Positions 22,441 to 36,400 of a stretch of DNA of 64,000 nt are shown here, in pieces (the first letter of the stretch is position 1; each line of letters opens with the position of its first letter). The stretch lies in NCBI RefSeq assembly GCF_040807025.1, contig NC_090944.1, positions 124,053,738-124,117,737 of the forward strand, given 5' to 3'. The stretch is from Struthio camelus. Lineage: Eukaryota; Chordata; Aves; Struthioniformes; Struthionidae. Under the pieces are notes generated by a model. It saw only the letters and a program-made list of their open reading frames with translations, was not told where the DNA came from and did no database searches. The translations under genes were made by a program, and so were the position numbers.

Positions 22441-23334
22441 GATCAGTGATTGCTGAGTGCATGTGACTCTGTGGACTGATTGTGTTTACTTCATTATTTC
22501 TATTGCTGCTGCTTTTCTTTTGGGTGGGTTAGTAATAATGCCACTGAGACAAGGCCTGCAGCCTTTACCTATTTTTAAACAAAAAAAAATCTCTCTCACA
22601 GTCCATAGCAGTTAGTCTAAGCATGCTGGAAAGATATATTTTCGTTAAGGTACATGCATCCCATGGCTTCTGAGGCTACAGAATGGAAATACTGGTTCAC
22701 ATCTGCTTCGTAGATCATTGGAGCCTGGTTCCATCCTAGCTAAAGTGAGTTACCTGAAGCACTTCAGTTAGGCACGTAGTCACTCTCAGCTCCTTTTATA
22801 GCCACACAGACACTCCAGAAGAGGTATAGTAATTTGGAGGATTGACATGTTCTCTAAAGGAACCTGTCTCCATGGGCTTTAGCAGGAAAACGTAAGGAAC
22901 TCTGCACTTGTAAAGTGTCTCAGCCAAATTGGTGCCTCAGAAAAAGTGCTATGTGAGAACTAGATTAAGTTATGACTGTGATAAAAAATAGTAATACCTC
23001 CCTTCCCTTACCTGTCATCTGCCCTGCCTCTGGTCTGCAACCTTTCTGGGACAGGACCCAAATTGTATTTGTCTACATTTAAAAGGACTTACTGATATCA
23101 CAAGATGCTATGAGTATATCTGAACCCTCACCCTCCCTCTTCCTCCCAGCGGAGATGTAGCTTCTATTACAAAGAGACTTCTTTTCCCAGCATAGGTTTA
23201 ACCAGGGCCTCCGTGGTGGGGGCTGTAGAAAACATTTTTGCTAGTGAAAACAGCGAGAGTTTTAGCTAGCATTGCTCTGTCATTTGGGGAAGTGATTTTT
23301 TTTTCACATTTCAACTGCTAATCTGAAAGTAGCA

Positions 23335-23435
23335 TAAACCTCTGTGTTTGCACAGTGCCTAGAGCAGTGTGAGCCAGGCTCAGTTATGGCCCCTAGGCTC
23401 TGCTGTAGTAAAAGTGTCTGATGATAAAAGGCTTC
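23335..23435 (+). repeat. MIR/L3-type 3' end remnant
   Basis: TGCACAGTGCCTAGAGCAGTG, a variable spacer, then GGCCCCTAGGCTCTGCTGTAG and AAAAGTG resembles the 'CAGTGCCTAGCACAATGGGG ... CTAGGCGCTAC' tail common in amniote genomes. Confidence 0.5.
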
Positions 23436-25499
23436 TGCATTTGGCACATAAACAACACAGTCAATTGACTGTCAAGTCTATAAGAAACTCAACCCACTAC
23501 CTCACTCACCATCTATATCTCATGTTACAGTGCCACACTCTTCTCAGAACGGCCTCAGCCAAGAGAAGGCTATATTCTGCAGCTCTGCACTGCTTTCCAT
23601 CACACAGTGTCACCTTCCTGTTCTTTAATATTTTTAATTCAATTATCTAATGCTTTTTTTTCCCCCAAAACAATTCACTAAACAGCATCCGCTAAATGCT
23701 GCATAATTCAGCATCATTTGGTCCCGGTAATGCTACAATTACTCTTCAAGGCTCATTTGCTTCAAGGTCTTCAGGCTGTAAAGTATGGGAGTGTGGTTAG
23801 TTGATTTTCAGGAATGTTTACTCTCTGGCGGGGGTAGAGGGCTGGAGAAGGAAAGAACCAAAAAGAAATGCATGCAAATTCAGTGACAGAGTAGGAACTT
23901 CATAGTCATTTCAACACATTGATACCCACAGGCAAAGAAATCCTAATTGTTCCGGGGAAATATGGCCTTGCCAACTCCCACGATTTTATCAGGAGTCTTG
24001 TAATTTTTAGAGTGTCCTTAAAAGCCCAGCTGTTGGAGTCATCCCATTGTCAAAGAATCTCAGCTTTCTTTTAAATGAAAAAGAACATTTCCAGCCCTTT
24101 TTTGCAGAGAAAGGCTTGAGAAAGTAAAGTATGCATATCCTGAAGCTTCAGAAACTGGAAGGCAAATAAAGAGAACCCAGCTTATATTAAAAACAATCAG
24201 AAAACAAACACAAAAATGCATGACCAAAAATACACTCATTGGCTTTTGGAAAAAAACACCACCAAAACCAAAACTATTGCCACTTTTGTTGTGGATGGCA
24301 GATCTGTGAACACCCATGCTTGGCAGGACTGGCCCTGTGCCCTCCTTGCAAGGGTGCAGGCAGCCTTTGGTGCCTCCAGGATAGAGCAGGAGAAGCCCTT
24401 GGGGCTCCACCCTTGTTCTTTTTCCCTTTCTATTCTACGCACTTTCGCCTGTGACTTTTAGCTCTCAAGCTCTTGAAGATATTGCCAGTCAGAAAAGGGA
24501 TGTGTGACCCCATATAAATGCTTGTTGCTTTGGTCCTGGCCATGCAAGCTACTTGTATATTGTCTTTCCAGGGACACAGTCTCTGCTTCAGTATTCTTCC
24601 CTGACTGGCATAGCAAGCTCTTGCAGTGGAAAACTAGCTGTGCTTTGCCCTCTTTAACAGGTGCAAGCCAAGTTAAAACCAAGATAAGCTATGGGGGGAA
24701 GGTGGGAGGGTTGTAGCCCTTCGGTCTTGCAGTAATTAGGTCAGGTGAGGGGCCTGAAACCCAGCTACAAAGGCATGGTTATAGTTGTAAGGTAGCTGGG
24801 CTGTTAATTATGTGAGTAATCCTCCTGAGTGGGCTTGAGCAGATGCTAGTCATGAGTCAGTACTGCAGGGTCACGTTTGTGAGAGGAGCCTGGTGCTTGA
24901 GGGCCAGTTAGAGCCTGCACGTGGACACAGAGGAGAGGCAAAGAAAGGAGAAAGGTAGGTGAGGAGCAGGGTGAGGGGAGCGGAATAGCCTCGCTGGACT
25001 GGAGGGTCGTTTTTTACCTGCCTTTCCTAGGATGGTTGTCCCAAAGTCCTTTGAGACTGGTTAGCACATTAAAAAGTGCTAGTATTTTTTCTTTGAAAAG
25101 CAGTTCAGAAACCTCATGCTGGGATGGGACAGGGAGCTGCTGGAGGAAACCCATGTGCAAATCTGTGTGGGGAGCTCAGCTCCGATGTGCTCTCCAATGC
25201 AGAAAAAAACACCTGAGGTGGGGAGGGGGAAGAAGCCTACCAGAACTGAAAATGAAGAGATTGTCCTTCCTTGAATGGTTTTAGGTTAATTACATGGTCT
25301 TAAAGCATACAGTAAAACCAGCACTTTGGCTTGGATCAAACTTCTTTCACTTGCAAAAAAAGCTCTCTTCCTTGCAAAAGCTTTCAATAGTCTTATTATC
25401 TCTTTATATCCTAAATGGGTGGGGAAAACTATAGGAAATACTGTTTATCTTTTTTTTTTTGAATGCGGAAAAGCAATTCTCATCCTGCTCTAGAGTCAT

Positions 25500-25625
25500 T
25501 TTTACAGGGTGAGTGGCGAGGGGGAAACTGAGATTAAGGTGACGTGATTTGCCTAGCAAATAGCGAGCTCGTGAGAGAGCAGGGAGTAGGACTTGTGTCT
25601 CCTAGTACCAGCTCAGTGCCTTCTC
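25500..25625 (-). repeat. MIR-like SINE remnant
   Basis: The antisense order TTTACAGGGTGAGTG, GGGGAAACTGAGATTAAGG, GTGATTTGCCTAGC, GAGAGAGCAGGGAGTAGG and GTGTCTCCTAGTACCAG tracks the MIR core well. It is the clearest copy in the window. Confidence 0.65.
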
Positions 25626-25640
25626 CTGAGGTCCGTGATG

Positions 25641-28600
25641 GAGGTCCATTTCCCTTAGTTGAAACACGCAAGCCACCATCTCATGCTGGGGTTTCCGGGT
25701 GCTGAGGCTCACCTGGACCTTAGAGGGGAGTCCAGCCTCACTGCTAAAAGATGGCGCTTCCTGATTTTTTTCAAGCAAAGCGCCTTTCCATCTGGAAAAT
25801 GACACTGGCCTTTTTTTGTTAAAGGCAGTGAATCGTTACAATACATTGTGCATAGTAGCATGAGTCATCAGTGAATTTGCACAGCACCTCGACCCCTGCT
25901 CTCTAGGGAGCTGTGAGAGTCTTAGTGGCACAACTGCCTGTGACCTCTCAATCCTCAGGGCAGTTGCTAGAGCAAGGCTAAAGGTAACTATAGCCAGGGG
26001 TGGGAAAACGTCACAGTTCTAGAAGCTTCACTCGTTATTGGATCAACATCCAAAAGTTTCAGCACTTCTTTGGAGCATATTTGGCCCTAAATGAGCCTCC
26101 TGTCTCTTGAACACAGAGAATAAACTGTCGCAGCACTTGCTCTGCCTCCAATCTGCCTGTGGCAATGAAAACAAAACACCACTTTCTTCTACTCTTATGA
26201 AATAACCCTTTGGCTAGCCAAGAATCCCCCTCGTGTATGGAAGCTGGTGACTTTAATCCTCTCCTGGAGAGCTGCTGGTGGTTGCAGAGGACATGTATGT
26301 ACTGTACTCTGTCCGGTTTTGTCGTTAGTCCGAAATACAAATCCTAAACTTCAAAAATGGATTCTGCTCTTTGTGTATGGAGGTATGAAGTGCTGCAATT
26401 TTGCAGGCAACTTACTAAGCTGTAGCAGCTGTGATATAAGGTACTATTCAATGTGAAAAAAGGTACTACTGTATGACTCCTTTTGTGTAATAGCTTTGTG
26501 CCAATGGCTCTGTGCGCACAGAAAGCGCCTTGCAGAAAAGGCTCCTGTTTGGAGCTTGTGCTCCTGCAGAAATAGTTCATGCACTGGCTAACTGTGATCC
26601 TGTTTGCTCTCTCATGTTGCAGTGAAGTCTCTCTCCCTCTCATTGTCTGCACAGTCCTGCCAAATGTTTGGATTCATAATGTTGCAAAAATTTCTTACTG
26701 AAGTCTAAGAGAGAAAATATTTCTGTTTCTAAAAGGACACACTTTGCTGTTGACAAGGAGGGAGCTCTTTCTTCCCTTGCAGGAAAACAAAACATATGTT
26801 CTTGTTCTAAATAGATATTAGCTTCAGCTTAAGGAAAATGGCAACGAATCAGGAAAGAACAAAAGTCAAGTTTCCTGCAGAAAGCCCAGTGTTTGTCTGT
26901 TTTGTAACTGAGTAGTAGCTCCAGGAATAAAACAGCTGCTATCCTTGCACACAGGCAGTTGTCTTGGAATTTAAAGAGGAAATGAAATGGGGAAAGGAAA
27001 CAAAAAATTAAAGCATCATGTATAAAACTATGTCAAAGGTATAGAGAGGCAGAAGTTCCCTTTTAACTAAGGGTTACATGATTACTCAGTAGGTCAGCAA
27101 ATGCTGCAGGTGAACTCGTGAAGTTTCTCTGAAGTTCATTATCAAAATTTGGAGGCTGGATGTTTCTCGCAAACCGAGCCTGGCATGCGTGCCTGGTTTT
27201 GTTTAAAACGTCTAATCTGCTTTCATGCCATTCAGTGGCAGAGGCTTAGTCCTGATCCATGGAAAAACAGTGCCAGAGATGCAAACAGTGCTAGGTCAAG
27301 ATTATTCCTAAAGTACAGACTTGGAGAGACTTAAAAATCTGGTGTTAGGATAAAGTAGTCATCAAGACAATTTCCTCTACTGATCAAGTTGAAACAGAAA
27401 CTTTTACCTGTGTAGGAACTTGCCTGACTCCTGTTAGTTCGATGTCTTAATGCTTCATTATCTTAACATTATCTACCCTACTCCTGGGTGGGGAGACCAC
27501 AGAGGGTTGTTGGGCCCAACTGTGACAGACTCCACCTGGGATAGCCTGGGGTCCCGTTGGCATGCCCTTTCTTTGGAGATGGTTCCTTCCCTCGCCTGCT
27601 GTGTGGAAGACGCTGGGCTTTTTTACACCCTGTCTTTGATCTCTCTATGCCAGGAAACGTTATGGCTCTGGACAAAGGATTGCAGGAGCCTTATCCTTTG
27701 GACTAGCTGAGAAGCTGACATCTCTCAAAGGACTTTAGGACTCCTGCCACCGGTCTGTAAGGACCTTTGTGTGTTTGTATCTCCTAGTTTTACAAGGAAA
27801 AATTCTTCCCCTGGTCTTTTTGCCTTCTCCACTGTGGAAGGAGAAGTGGCACTTCCAGCCATTTGACTGATGCTCTCTGTGCTTTCATCCTTGCAGAAGG
27901 TGGGAAATCGCCGACTCCACCAGGCCTTTTGCTTTGTCTCCCCACAGAGTGCCACTGCTGGCGGGGAGCTGTGGATAGGGCAGCCTGCTGGGATGCTTCG
28001 TTCTTTCCTCCTCACTCCCGGTAGTCTCCTGACTGCATGGAAACAATGGGATGACGTGACCAGGGTCGTATAAATACTAATTCCCCTTTGAGCCTCTTGC
28101 ACCAAACAGGAAGTGCAAACAGCCCCAGAATAGAAATTCAGTCCTCACTTTGCTCCTAAACAGAGGCTGCTAGCAAATAATGCTGTCTTCCAGATTCCTT
28201 CTTGCTCAGCTGAACCTTTCTGCTGCTGTTGGTTTTTTCCGCAGCGTGTGGTGCCTCAGAGACAAGATGGTTGTTTCCTCCCTGGGATGGGCAGGCTGGT
28301 GGCTGTGTAGGACTGGCTTTGCCTCGGCAGAGTTGGAGAGCTGGGGCTGGCAGGGGATGTTTCATGTGAGGATGGAGCTATGCTGGGGGGACCATAGGAG
28401 GCTCGGGAGGCTGAACCAAGAGGTGACTTTTTTTGAGGGCAGGCCAGAGCCCAGTACAGGGGACTTCACTGAGCTGTCTGAGAGGAGGCTGCTCTTGCTA
28501 CTCCTGGCTCCAGGCTGCTCATGGCCAGAACTGCAAGCATTGCACTGACCTGCCAATAACCTACTCTCTGAAAACTCATTTTCCTTTTTTGCACTGAACA

Positions 28601-30440
28601 GTGGGGTATTATCACATGAACTTTCCATTCCTGTTGGACTGTTGTTCCCTCTGTAACACGTTTACTGGGACATCTGTTGAAATCAATAGAACGTTAGGAA
28701 GTGCCCTGTAACGAGGGAAGTGCTGTTCCAAGTGATGATGCACCCCGGGTGGAGTGTTTGGATGTGTCAGATGGATCACAGGGCCATACAGTCCCTCTGT
28801 CAAAGCAAAACTTTCATGTCTGGTCACTTCAAACTGCCCTGAATGCTCAGAGCCATCCATTTGCTCTCTTTGCTTGTCCTTCATGTTTGCTCTTTTTGCT
28901 GTTCTTGCATGTGGGAACTCTGTGCATTTAAATGAGGTTTCAGTTCTTGTGACCTGCTCTTGCTTCTCCTTCAGTCCAGCAGTGACATGACAATGCTGGA
29001 TTTTGGATGTCAGAAAATCTGTTGGTGCTGAAGGTGTATTGATGAGCAGAGGCAGAAGGGTGATCACGTAGGGCAGTGTTGCGCTTGGGCTCAAGAGGAC
29101 CACCACAGGCTTCTTGGGAAAATCTGTTCATCCTCCAAGCTTTAACTGGCTTTCTGAAAAGTGAGGATAATGGATCTCTTTCAATTAGACTTTGCTTTTT
29201 TGAGCAGGGACTGTCTCTTAGTCTGTGCCTGTGCAGTAATAAAATTGCTTATGCTAGAAGAAAGGTCTTGCCTGCAGTACGATTTCTTCTTACAGAGACA
29301 GGAACAGTGTTTTAACAACAGCCTAAACGTGTGGTATTTGCTTCAGTAGAAAGTGCTTGGCCTGGGAAGGGGCTCATAAGGAGGAGATGGTAGGATGCCA
29401 GTGATGCAGTTAAAAGAAAGGCACCTTAAGGTACGTGGCTGAATTCCTTCTCTGGGTGAAAGACAGAAGTGATGGTGCCAGTGCAGTTCACAGCACCTAT
29501 GAGGAGGCAGGTCATCTTCCCAGCTCTGGGACCCAGCAAACTGCAGTTTCCCTGAAGACTGGTGCACAGCTAGATGAAGTCACAGGCATATCCCTCCCAG
29601 TCCTGGCTACCTGATAGCATGACAGGCCTCTGTCTCTGCTCCTCTTGGGTCTCTCCATCAGTGTCTGTATTGGTCTGGGCTTTGCTGGGTTAGGAGGAGA
29701 GTTCAGAAGGCTGGAGACAGATGAACGTGTCCTTTCCTTTGTGTCAGTTGATGCATTTTATCCCAGTTTTATCTGGCATACTGTACTTCTGTGAAGTAAA
29801 AATGAGGAAATCCACACAAAAGAATACCAGGTTTGGTGAACCCTAGCCTTGCTTATTGTGTAGTCTTTGATGCAGCCCTTTAAAGACCTGTTTCCAGGGG
29901 CTTTCTCTGAAAACAGGGAGACCCTGACCTGTGTTGCTTACAGTCCTCAAGAGGACACAGTTTCCCTGGCTTTGTTTCCCTGCCAGTCTCAAGGGAGAAG
30001 GTGTTGGGTACAGTGCGTACTGGGCTGGAGGCCTCCACTTCTGTCTCGTTTCCGTCACTGTTCTTTAAACTCAGCCTTACCGTCTTCTCACTGCTGTCCT
30101 AAGTCTGTAATAGTGATAATAACACATTTATTTTGTCTGCAAAGCACTCTGGCACCTGTTGATGAAAGCAGCCGCAAGATACTGCTTGCACTGCTGGTAG
30201 TGGAAAGATTTTCTGCCTTGGATTGCAGGCTCTGCTATACCTTCCTCATATATGCAAGCAGTCAGGTTGGGTCACCAAGCTTGCCGCATTTTAAGCTGGG
30301 GACAAGGCTCCCTAGTATTTCAGATAAGCATCTGTAATCATTATTTTAACTAGAGAAGCAGGAATTGAACTTGTTAACTTCGGTGACATTGGAGGTGTAC
30401 CTGGTTTTCTGCAAGCTGTTTGTAGCATAGCATCCCTCTG
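25641..30440. other. Intergenic tract without recognised features
   Basis: No coding exon, RNA gene or clear repeat was identified on either strand. The longest frames (164 codons at 28612-29106 minus, 126 codons at 27725-28105 minus, 122 codons at 28180-28548 plus) match no known protein and lack domain-like composition. Confidence 0.5.
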
Positions 30441-30455
30441 AGTATCAGGCTGAGA

Positions 30456-30485
30456 GAACACATCACCGAAGAACACATCACCGAA
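30456..30485. repeat. Exact 15-bp tandem duplication
   Basis: GAACACATCACCGAA occurs twice back to back. It looks like a recent replication-slippage duplication. Confidence 0.95.
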
Positions 30486-33400
30486 TCATCCCGGGGCTAT
30501 ACCTAAAGTTTCCCAAGTTATAATGTCCTTTATCCTCAGCTTCCTGCCTGCTTAGCTACTGGTAACGTATGTTTCCAGCTTCCATCATGCATGAGGTTAA
30601 ATGTGCCATCCTTTCCTTCTAAAACGCTAAGTATCTTCTGTCTCTCTCCCCCACGGAGATGGGCTAGTAGCAAATCTGCTGAGGAGAAAAGAAAAAATAT
30701 TTGGAGAGAGTGAAATCTGTTTTCACACTGTGTTTCCAAGCTGAGATTGGAGGAGGAAGAGAGCACGGACACAGCTTTTGTGTAACGTGGTAATCTATCA
30801 AGAGCAGGGGCAGCTGGGAACTGCATGGCTCAGGAGGCTGCGTAATGGGCTATAAAAGTCCTTCACCTCTAGGTTCCCTGTATTCATCCAGGCCAGTGGG
30901 GAGAGAATATTGTTGTTCTGGCAGAACTGCTCAGTGGTATTTGTGAAAATAAAGGGACTCATCGCTCCTTCTAGTGATCAGGGCAATAACGACAAAAATT
31001 GTACCTTGCATTTGATACTTTCACTTGGCAGAGTGTATAAGGCCCAATCGGACGAGTACAATTCCTGTGGGGAGTCCTAGTGTGTACTTACAGAGCCAAG
31101 AGCTGTTTCGGCAAGACTTTTGTTGCCATAATGGAAATTACTGGGAGAAACGACTCTGATCAGACCGGCTAATATTGGTGCACACTTGGGATTTGAGCAT
31201 ACAAGCGTTTTCTCATCTGCTAGGTGCGCTCAAATCAAAAGACCTGAAGAGAGGGAGGCTGGATATTAAAAAGCAGTAACTGAATGGGATAACGTATGAC
31301 CAGAATTGAAACTTGTGGAAGTGTGTTCATGTGGGCAAATCAGACTCTGATAGTGGTAGCTGGGAGCCTGGAGAATTGTCCAAGATTGCAACCTAGTCCC
31401 TGATGGTTCCCCCTAGTCCTTCCTGGGGAAGGGATGGCTTCATGTGTTGATGGAAAGCACTGAACAAACTCATTCTCGGTACGTGCTATCAAAATATTGT
31501 TGTGCCACATCCTGGAGGCAATTGCATTCAAGATACAGAATTGTTTAGCTTAAGAACTGGATGGGTTTAAGTTCAGAAAAGGAGCAAGGTAGTAAATATT
31601 TGCTGTGTAGGAGAGCACTGGAGAATGGAAGGCAGCTTTTGGTGATTTTTTGCAGGGTTCAACAGCAAAAAGCCTTATACATCCATGGATAAGGCTGCAG
31701 GTAGCTGGAGCAGGTGAAAATGCTGTGTAAGGTTAGCACAAAGCGTGATTGTTTCAGCACCTATGGGCAAGGACTGAAAAAACTGGTTTGACCTCGGGAT
31801 AGGTATCAGTCTTGCACTCGAACACCAAGTTGTGTCAAGTGGCATCTGAAAGAAATGTTCAGAAGAACCACTGATGGAAATCTACAGGAAGGTGGATTGT
31901 AGCCTTCAGCGGATGAGAAAGTAGTTAATGGTGTGTTTCAGTGGTGAGACTGGCCTAAATGGACCTTTACAGGAAGAACATTGAAAATGCTAGAGGGAGG
32001 GGAAAAAAAAAAAGAAGTGATGGAAGACGACCAGTTAGAAGATATAAAGAACTAATGTGGAAAGACAAAGATAGTGTTAACATCCAGCTTGGCAAGTGTA
32101 TTCCTGTGTAAATCTTGGGAGAGTCTGTAATGCTTCACCCTTCCTGTGTATTTTATGCACCTTGGCAATGCGATTACAAGGAACTTTAAGCATTGCCTAG
32201 AAATCTGATGTCAATCTGGGCATATCACCCTGCTCTAACTCAACTCGCCCACTTTTAGAAAAGGTCATGTGCCACAGTGAAAAGTATAGTCGACTCCTGT
32301 GGTATCTGGTTCAGGATCCTTGTACTACAGCCGGAATTTACAGACACATCAGCGTGGTGGCAGACATCGGGCCAGTTTGCGTTTGCTGCTCCTGGTGATG
32401 CTACGCTGCTGTGGTTTGCAGTGCAAGGAGGAAAGAAAAGAGACACCAAACCTGTGGCATGGGTGCAGATGACAGTCTTATCCCTGATACTGATCCTGGA
32501 GCTTGGGGAAGCTGTCGTGAGCTGATGCCACAGACTGAAATCCTTCTACCAGGAGTCAGGGCAGGGGTGGGGGTTGTTTCATTTATCTTAACATCCCAGC
32601 GCGAGCTCTCCAGAGCCCCTTGGGGCTTTCTGAGCTTATGCTAGCCCTTGCATTATTACGGTGACCTTTCTCGAATTGCTTTGGGCTCAGTATCAGCACA
32701 GTCTACCTCTGTCTATATTGAAAGTAGGATTAGTCTCTACTTTCTGCATCAAGAGGCAAACAAGAGTTCACAGAGCGGTATTTTAGCCTTTAAGACATTC
32801 CCGTTAATTAGGCTCCTCTCCAGCAAACTCCTTGGTAGTAGGAAAGGCAGAGAGGTAAGATGCAAGGCCCCTTGTCTCTGGGGTAGGCGGTGCCAGGATT
32901 GTTGTTTGTTTTGTTTTGTTTTTTTTTTTCCAGTTAACTCTGCTTCTGAAGTAAGTATACTCACTAATATCCCAAGGGGGGAAAGAGCAGGCTTTAGTGA
33001 ACAAAGCCCTATGAAAAGGGAGAGCCACAAATAGAAGGGCTGCGAATATAGAGGCCTCCGGCAGTGTCTTCCTCTGCCTGAAGAAAGCTTTCCCTATTAC
33101 AAAAGACACCTTCTGACTGGCTCTGTGATTCCCCCCAAGCAGTCAGGGGAATGTGCAAGGCCATCAGCGAGGCATTTTTCTGAGGCACAGTAAAGACCTA
33201 GTCATAAAAGGACCAGCAGGAGGGAAGGTAGGGAAGGGAGGATGGGGGAAACAAAGGGAAGTTGTAGGCAAACCTTTTTCTGTATGGAAAAAGTCTTGAT
33301 GTTAACCCTTTAACAGTGCTGTGAGCATCCTCAAGCCCTAAAAATCTGTTAATTAATCCAATAGACTTGCCTAAGGTCAGTAGGAAGTTGGGAACTGACT

Positions 33401-36400
33401 CCTGAAGATTTTGATGAGGTATCCATCATTGCTCTACCTTTTGTTATCCACTCTGGCAGGTAGGCAACGGCCTGGTTCCCAGTAGACATATCTCCTCTAT
33501 AAAGGACAGACCTCCTGGTAGGGAATATTTCAGAGCAATTTCAAAGAAACTGGAAACTCTCCTACTTTTTAATTTTATTCCAAATAAGAAACTTGCCCCC
33601 TAGTTCATGAACTTTCTGCAAGCCCTGTGGTCTGGCCTGAGAACTTTCACTGAAATTGTTTTTTTTTTTTTTTTTCTCAGTGAGAAACCAGTGCAGATTT
33701 GGCCAGTTTGGACAGGGTTTTGCCTAAGAGATGTTCTGTTTGCACTTGATCTTAACAACTAAGGAGAAGCACTGAGACTGAAGAGAAAGTTCCTGGGGCA
33801 AAAATTTGAATGGCTGGAAGGAGATAAGTCACTGGGAAGGAAGCCTGAGGGAGACTCGGCAGTCTAAAGCTACTGAGTTTCACGTGCGTGTGCTATAGAC
33901 ATGCAGTTCTCTCCAGAGTGCTCTGTCACAGATACAGAAGGGTTAAAAAGTCACAAGGCATAGGGAATTCTGGGCTTTAAAAAATGGTGCTCAGTATAGT
34001 TAAGCGGTACCCATAGAATGCAGAATTTGGCAATATTCCTATGTCACTCTGCATTTTGGTTTTTAAAGAAATAATTTGTATTTCAGGAGGAAAGTTGCAG
34101 GAAACATGAAAAACCTGCTCTCCAACTGATTTCTGGTTTCTGAAGATAGATTTTGGTTTTGCAGGTAGCAGTAGTCATAGCTGCAGCATGCCAATATCTT
34201 GTAACATCTCAACACCTTTCCTTCACTTGATTTATATCTTGACACCAGATGCAAAAGGGCTACCGCCATGCTTTTAGTGCCTGTTGGTGTTTCAAGTGGC
34301 CTCAGAGGAATTGCTCCATGCCAGAAGCAACATCCCTATTCCCAGGAGCTGAGTTTGCAGAAAACCCCCTTGGAACTGCAAACTCCAGATGAAAATCCTT
34401 TCCCTCACCGACCCCTTTGCAACTCTTGTGGCCCTGCTGTGTCTAGAGCAATACTCATGCTTGTCTCTTGACTTATTATGTGTGCATTTCTCAGCCGGCA
34501 AGGCTCAGGTGGGGGATACTGTATCTGGCAAAGAACAGGAATGAGGAAAACGAACTAAACAGTTCCAGCCGGAAGCTTGGAGGGGATGTGGAATCCACTC
34601 CTTGGGTGTCAGTGGCCCTTTCTATAGGCTTGCTCCACCAGCGTTGCATTTCTTGTTGATAATTTTCAACAGTAAGTCGGTGGATAATTCGAGACCTGAA
34701 GTGAGGGATGTCTGAGGGGCACAGGAACACATATCATGCCTATTACGCTGCCCTATATATAAGTAGCTAACCTGAATTATTTGATCCTGAAGTGTCTTAG
34801 AAATGTGTATGCCTGCTAAACACAGTTAATGCTTCTCAGGGTGACAGGGTTGTTGAGGAAGGATTAAGTAGAAACAATGGGATAAACTGGGCAAGGGGAA
34901 ACGGAGGCTGAATACCAGGAAAACATTTCTTAGCACTAAGGTCACTCGGGCTGAGAGAGGGGGAAGTGGCAGACTCGCCAGTGCTGTGTTATCCAGGCTT
35001 GGGACGGCTGCAACTTGTGGGAACGTTTTGTGAAGAGGAATCGGACGTGATTGAGACCCAGGGTATGTGGCCATGTTTTCTGTCTCTGAGTGCCTTTGTG
35101 GGGCTGGAACGGGAAACATCCGAACGCTCCTTCCCCCAAGGGCTGCTGCCACAGTCCTGCAGCACGGCCGTGTCCTCCTGAAGTAAGAAAAAAGGAAAAC
35201 TAGGGAGCTAGTAAGGAAAAGGAGTGGCCATAAAGGAATTTGGTGGAATCGTTTCTCTGCATGTACAACAGTCATTGCAAAGGGACAAATTCCAGAAATA
35301 TCTCCAAGAGAGAAGTGGAAGGGATGCCTTTGTCCGTGAATCAGGCCAATTAGAGATCCCTGTGGGGCAACAGGAGCAGAGTGAGATTGTAGGCTGGAAT
35401 TATGCGCAGGCTTAACACTAGGATTACAGCTGCAGATTCATTTGTAACATTTTCCTGAAATAAACCCCTACCGTAGGAGTGAGGTACGGCCAGGCAATAG
35501 CAGGAGGTCAGGTTAACAAATCTCGAGAAAATTCTGCCCCTCAGCAGCCAGTTTTTCTGCTGTGGAGGAAATAAATGCGTTGACTTAAGTCATAACTAAA
35601 TCAGCCATGGGCTGCAATGTGGATGGTAGTAATTTCCTCCTGGGTAGGAAATGCTAAGGTAAACCGCTGTGTGCAGGTACTGGGGAATTTACCTGTCTGG
35701 GAGGAAAGTGGATATAGATACATGTGCAAAAAATATAGACTCTTGGAAGAGCTATTTTCTTTATTTAGTTTTTGAAGGTCTTCAGCCCTTTGTGGTAAAG
35801 GCAGTTTACAGTGCATGAGTGAAAGGAAATAAGAATCCGATGAGATACTGGAATATGCCCTAGCCTTTCTGTCCTCCAAGTTGTGACAAAAACGAATACT
35901 TTGGGAAAATTTGATTTTTTTTTTTTTCTCTTACTCTTAAACTTTATCTGGAGTGTTTTTTGGGTCAGGCCTTTTATCAGCCTTGGAAGGGTGTCTGAAT
36001 GGCGATAGTCTTTGTGTGCCAAAGCCTAAATCCTCTGCCTTCTGAAAAAGGTCAATGTCACAGCACAGAATAGATATGGCCAACACTGAAATAAAGTTTG
36101 CAATAAATCACCTATCAGTCAGTTCGCTCAGTGGTGTCCCTGATCTAGTATATGTAGGTCCCCGGTTACTAGAAAACCTCTTTGATTCTTAGTTTTTAGT
36201 CGCTAATTCAAATAACAACTAAAGGTGCACAAGAAGAAAACACGAAGACCACCCTTCATTACTTAAAGGGGTGACTTAGAAGAATTACTCGTATGTAGAC
36301 GTCTGTGCAGCACAAATGGGACCACTGAGCTACTACTGTTACTGCGAGAACGGTAACTAGGAAAGCTGAGAAAACCATCACGTTATTTCAGTCCTCCACT

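Larger units (their letters stand above)
21031..25640. other. Intergenic tract rich in old SINE-like remnants
   Basis: I find no coding exon. Four MIR-type remnants (near 21490, 22300, 23340 and 25510) are listed separately. The rest shows no organised feature. Confidence 0.5.
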
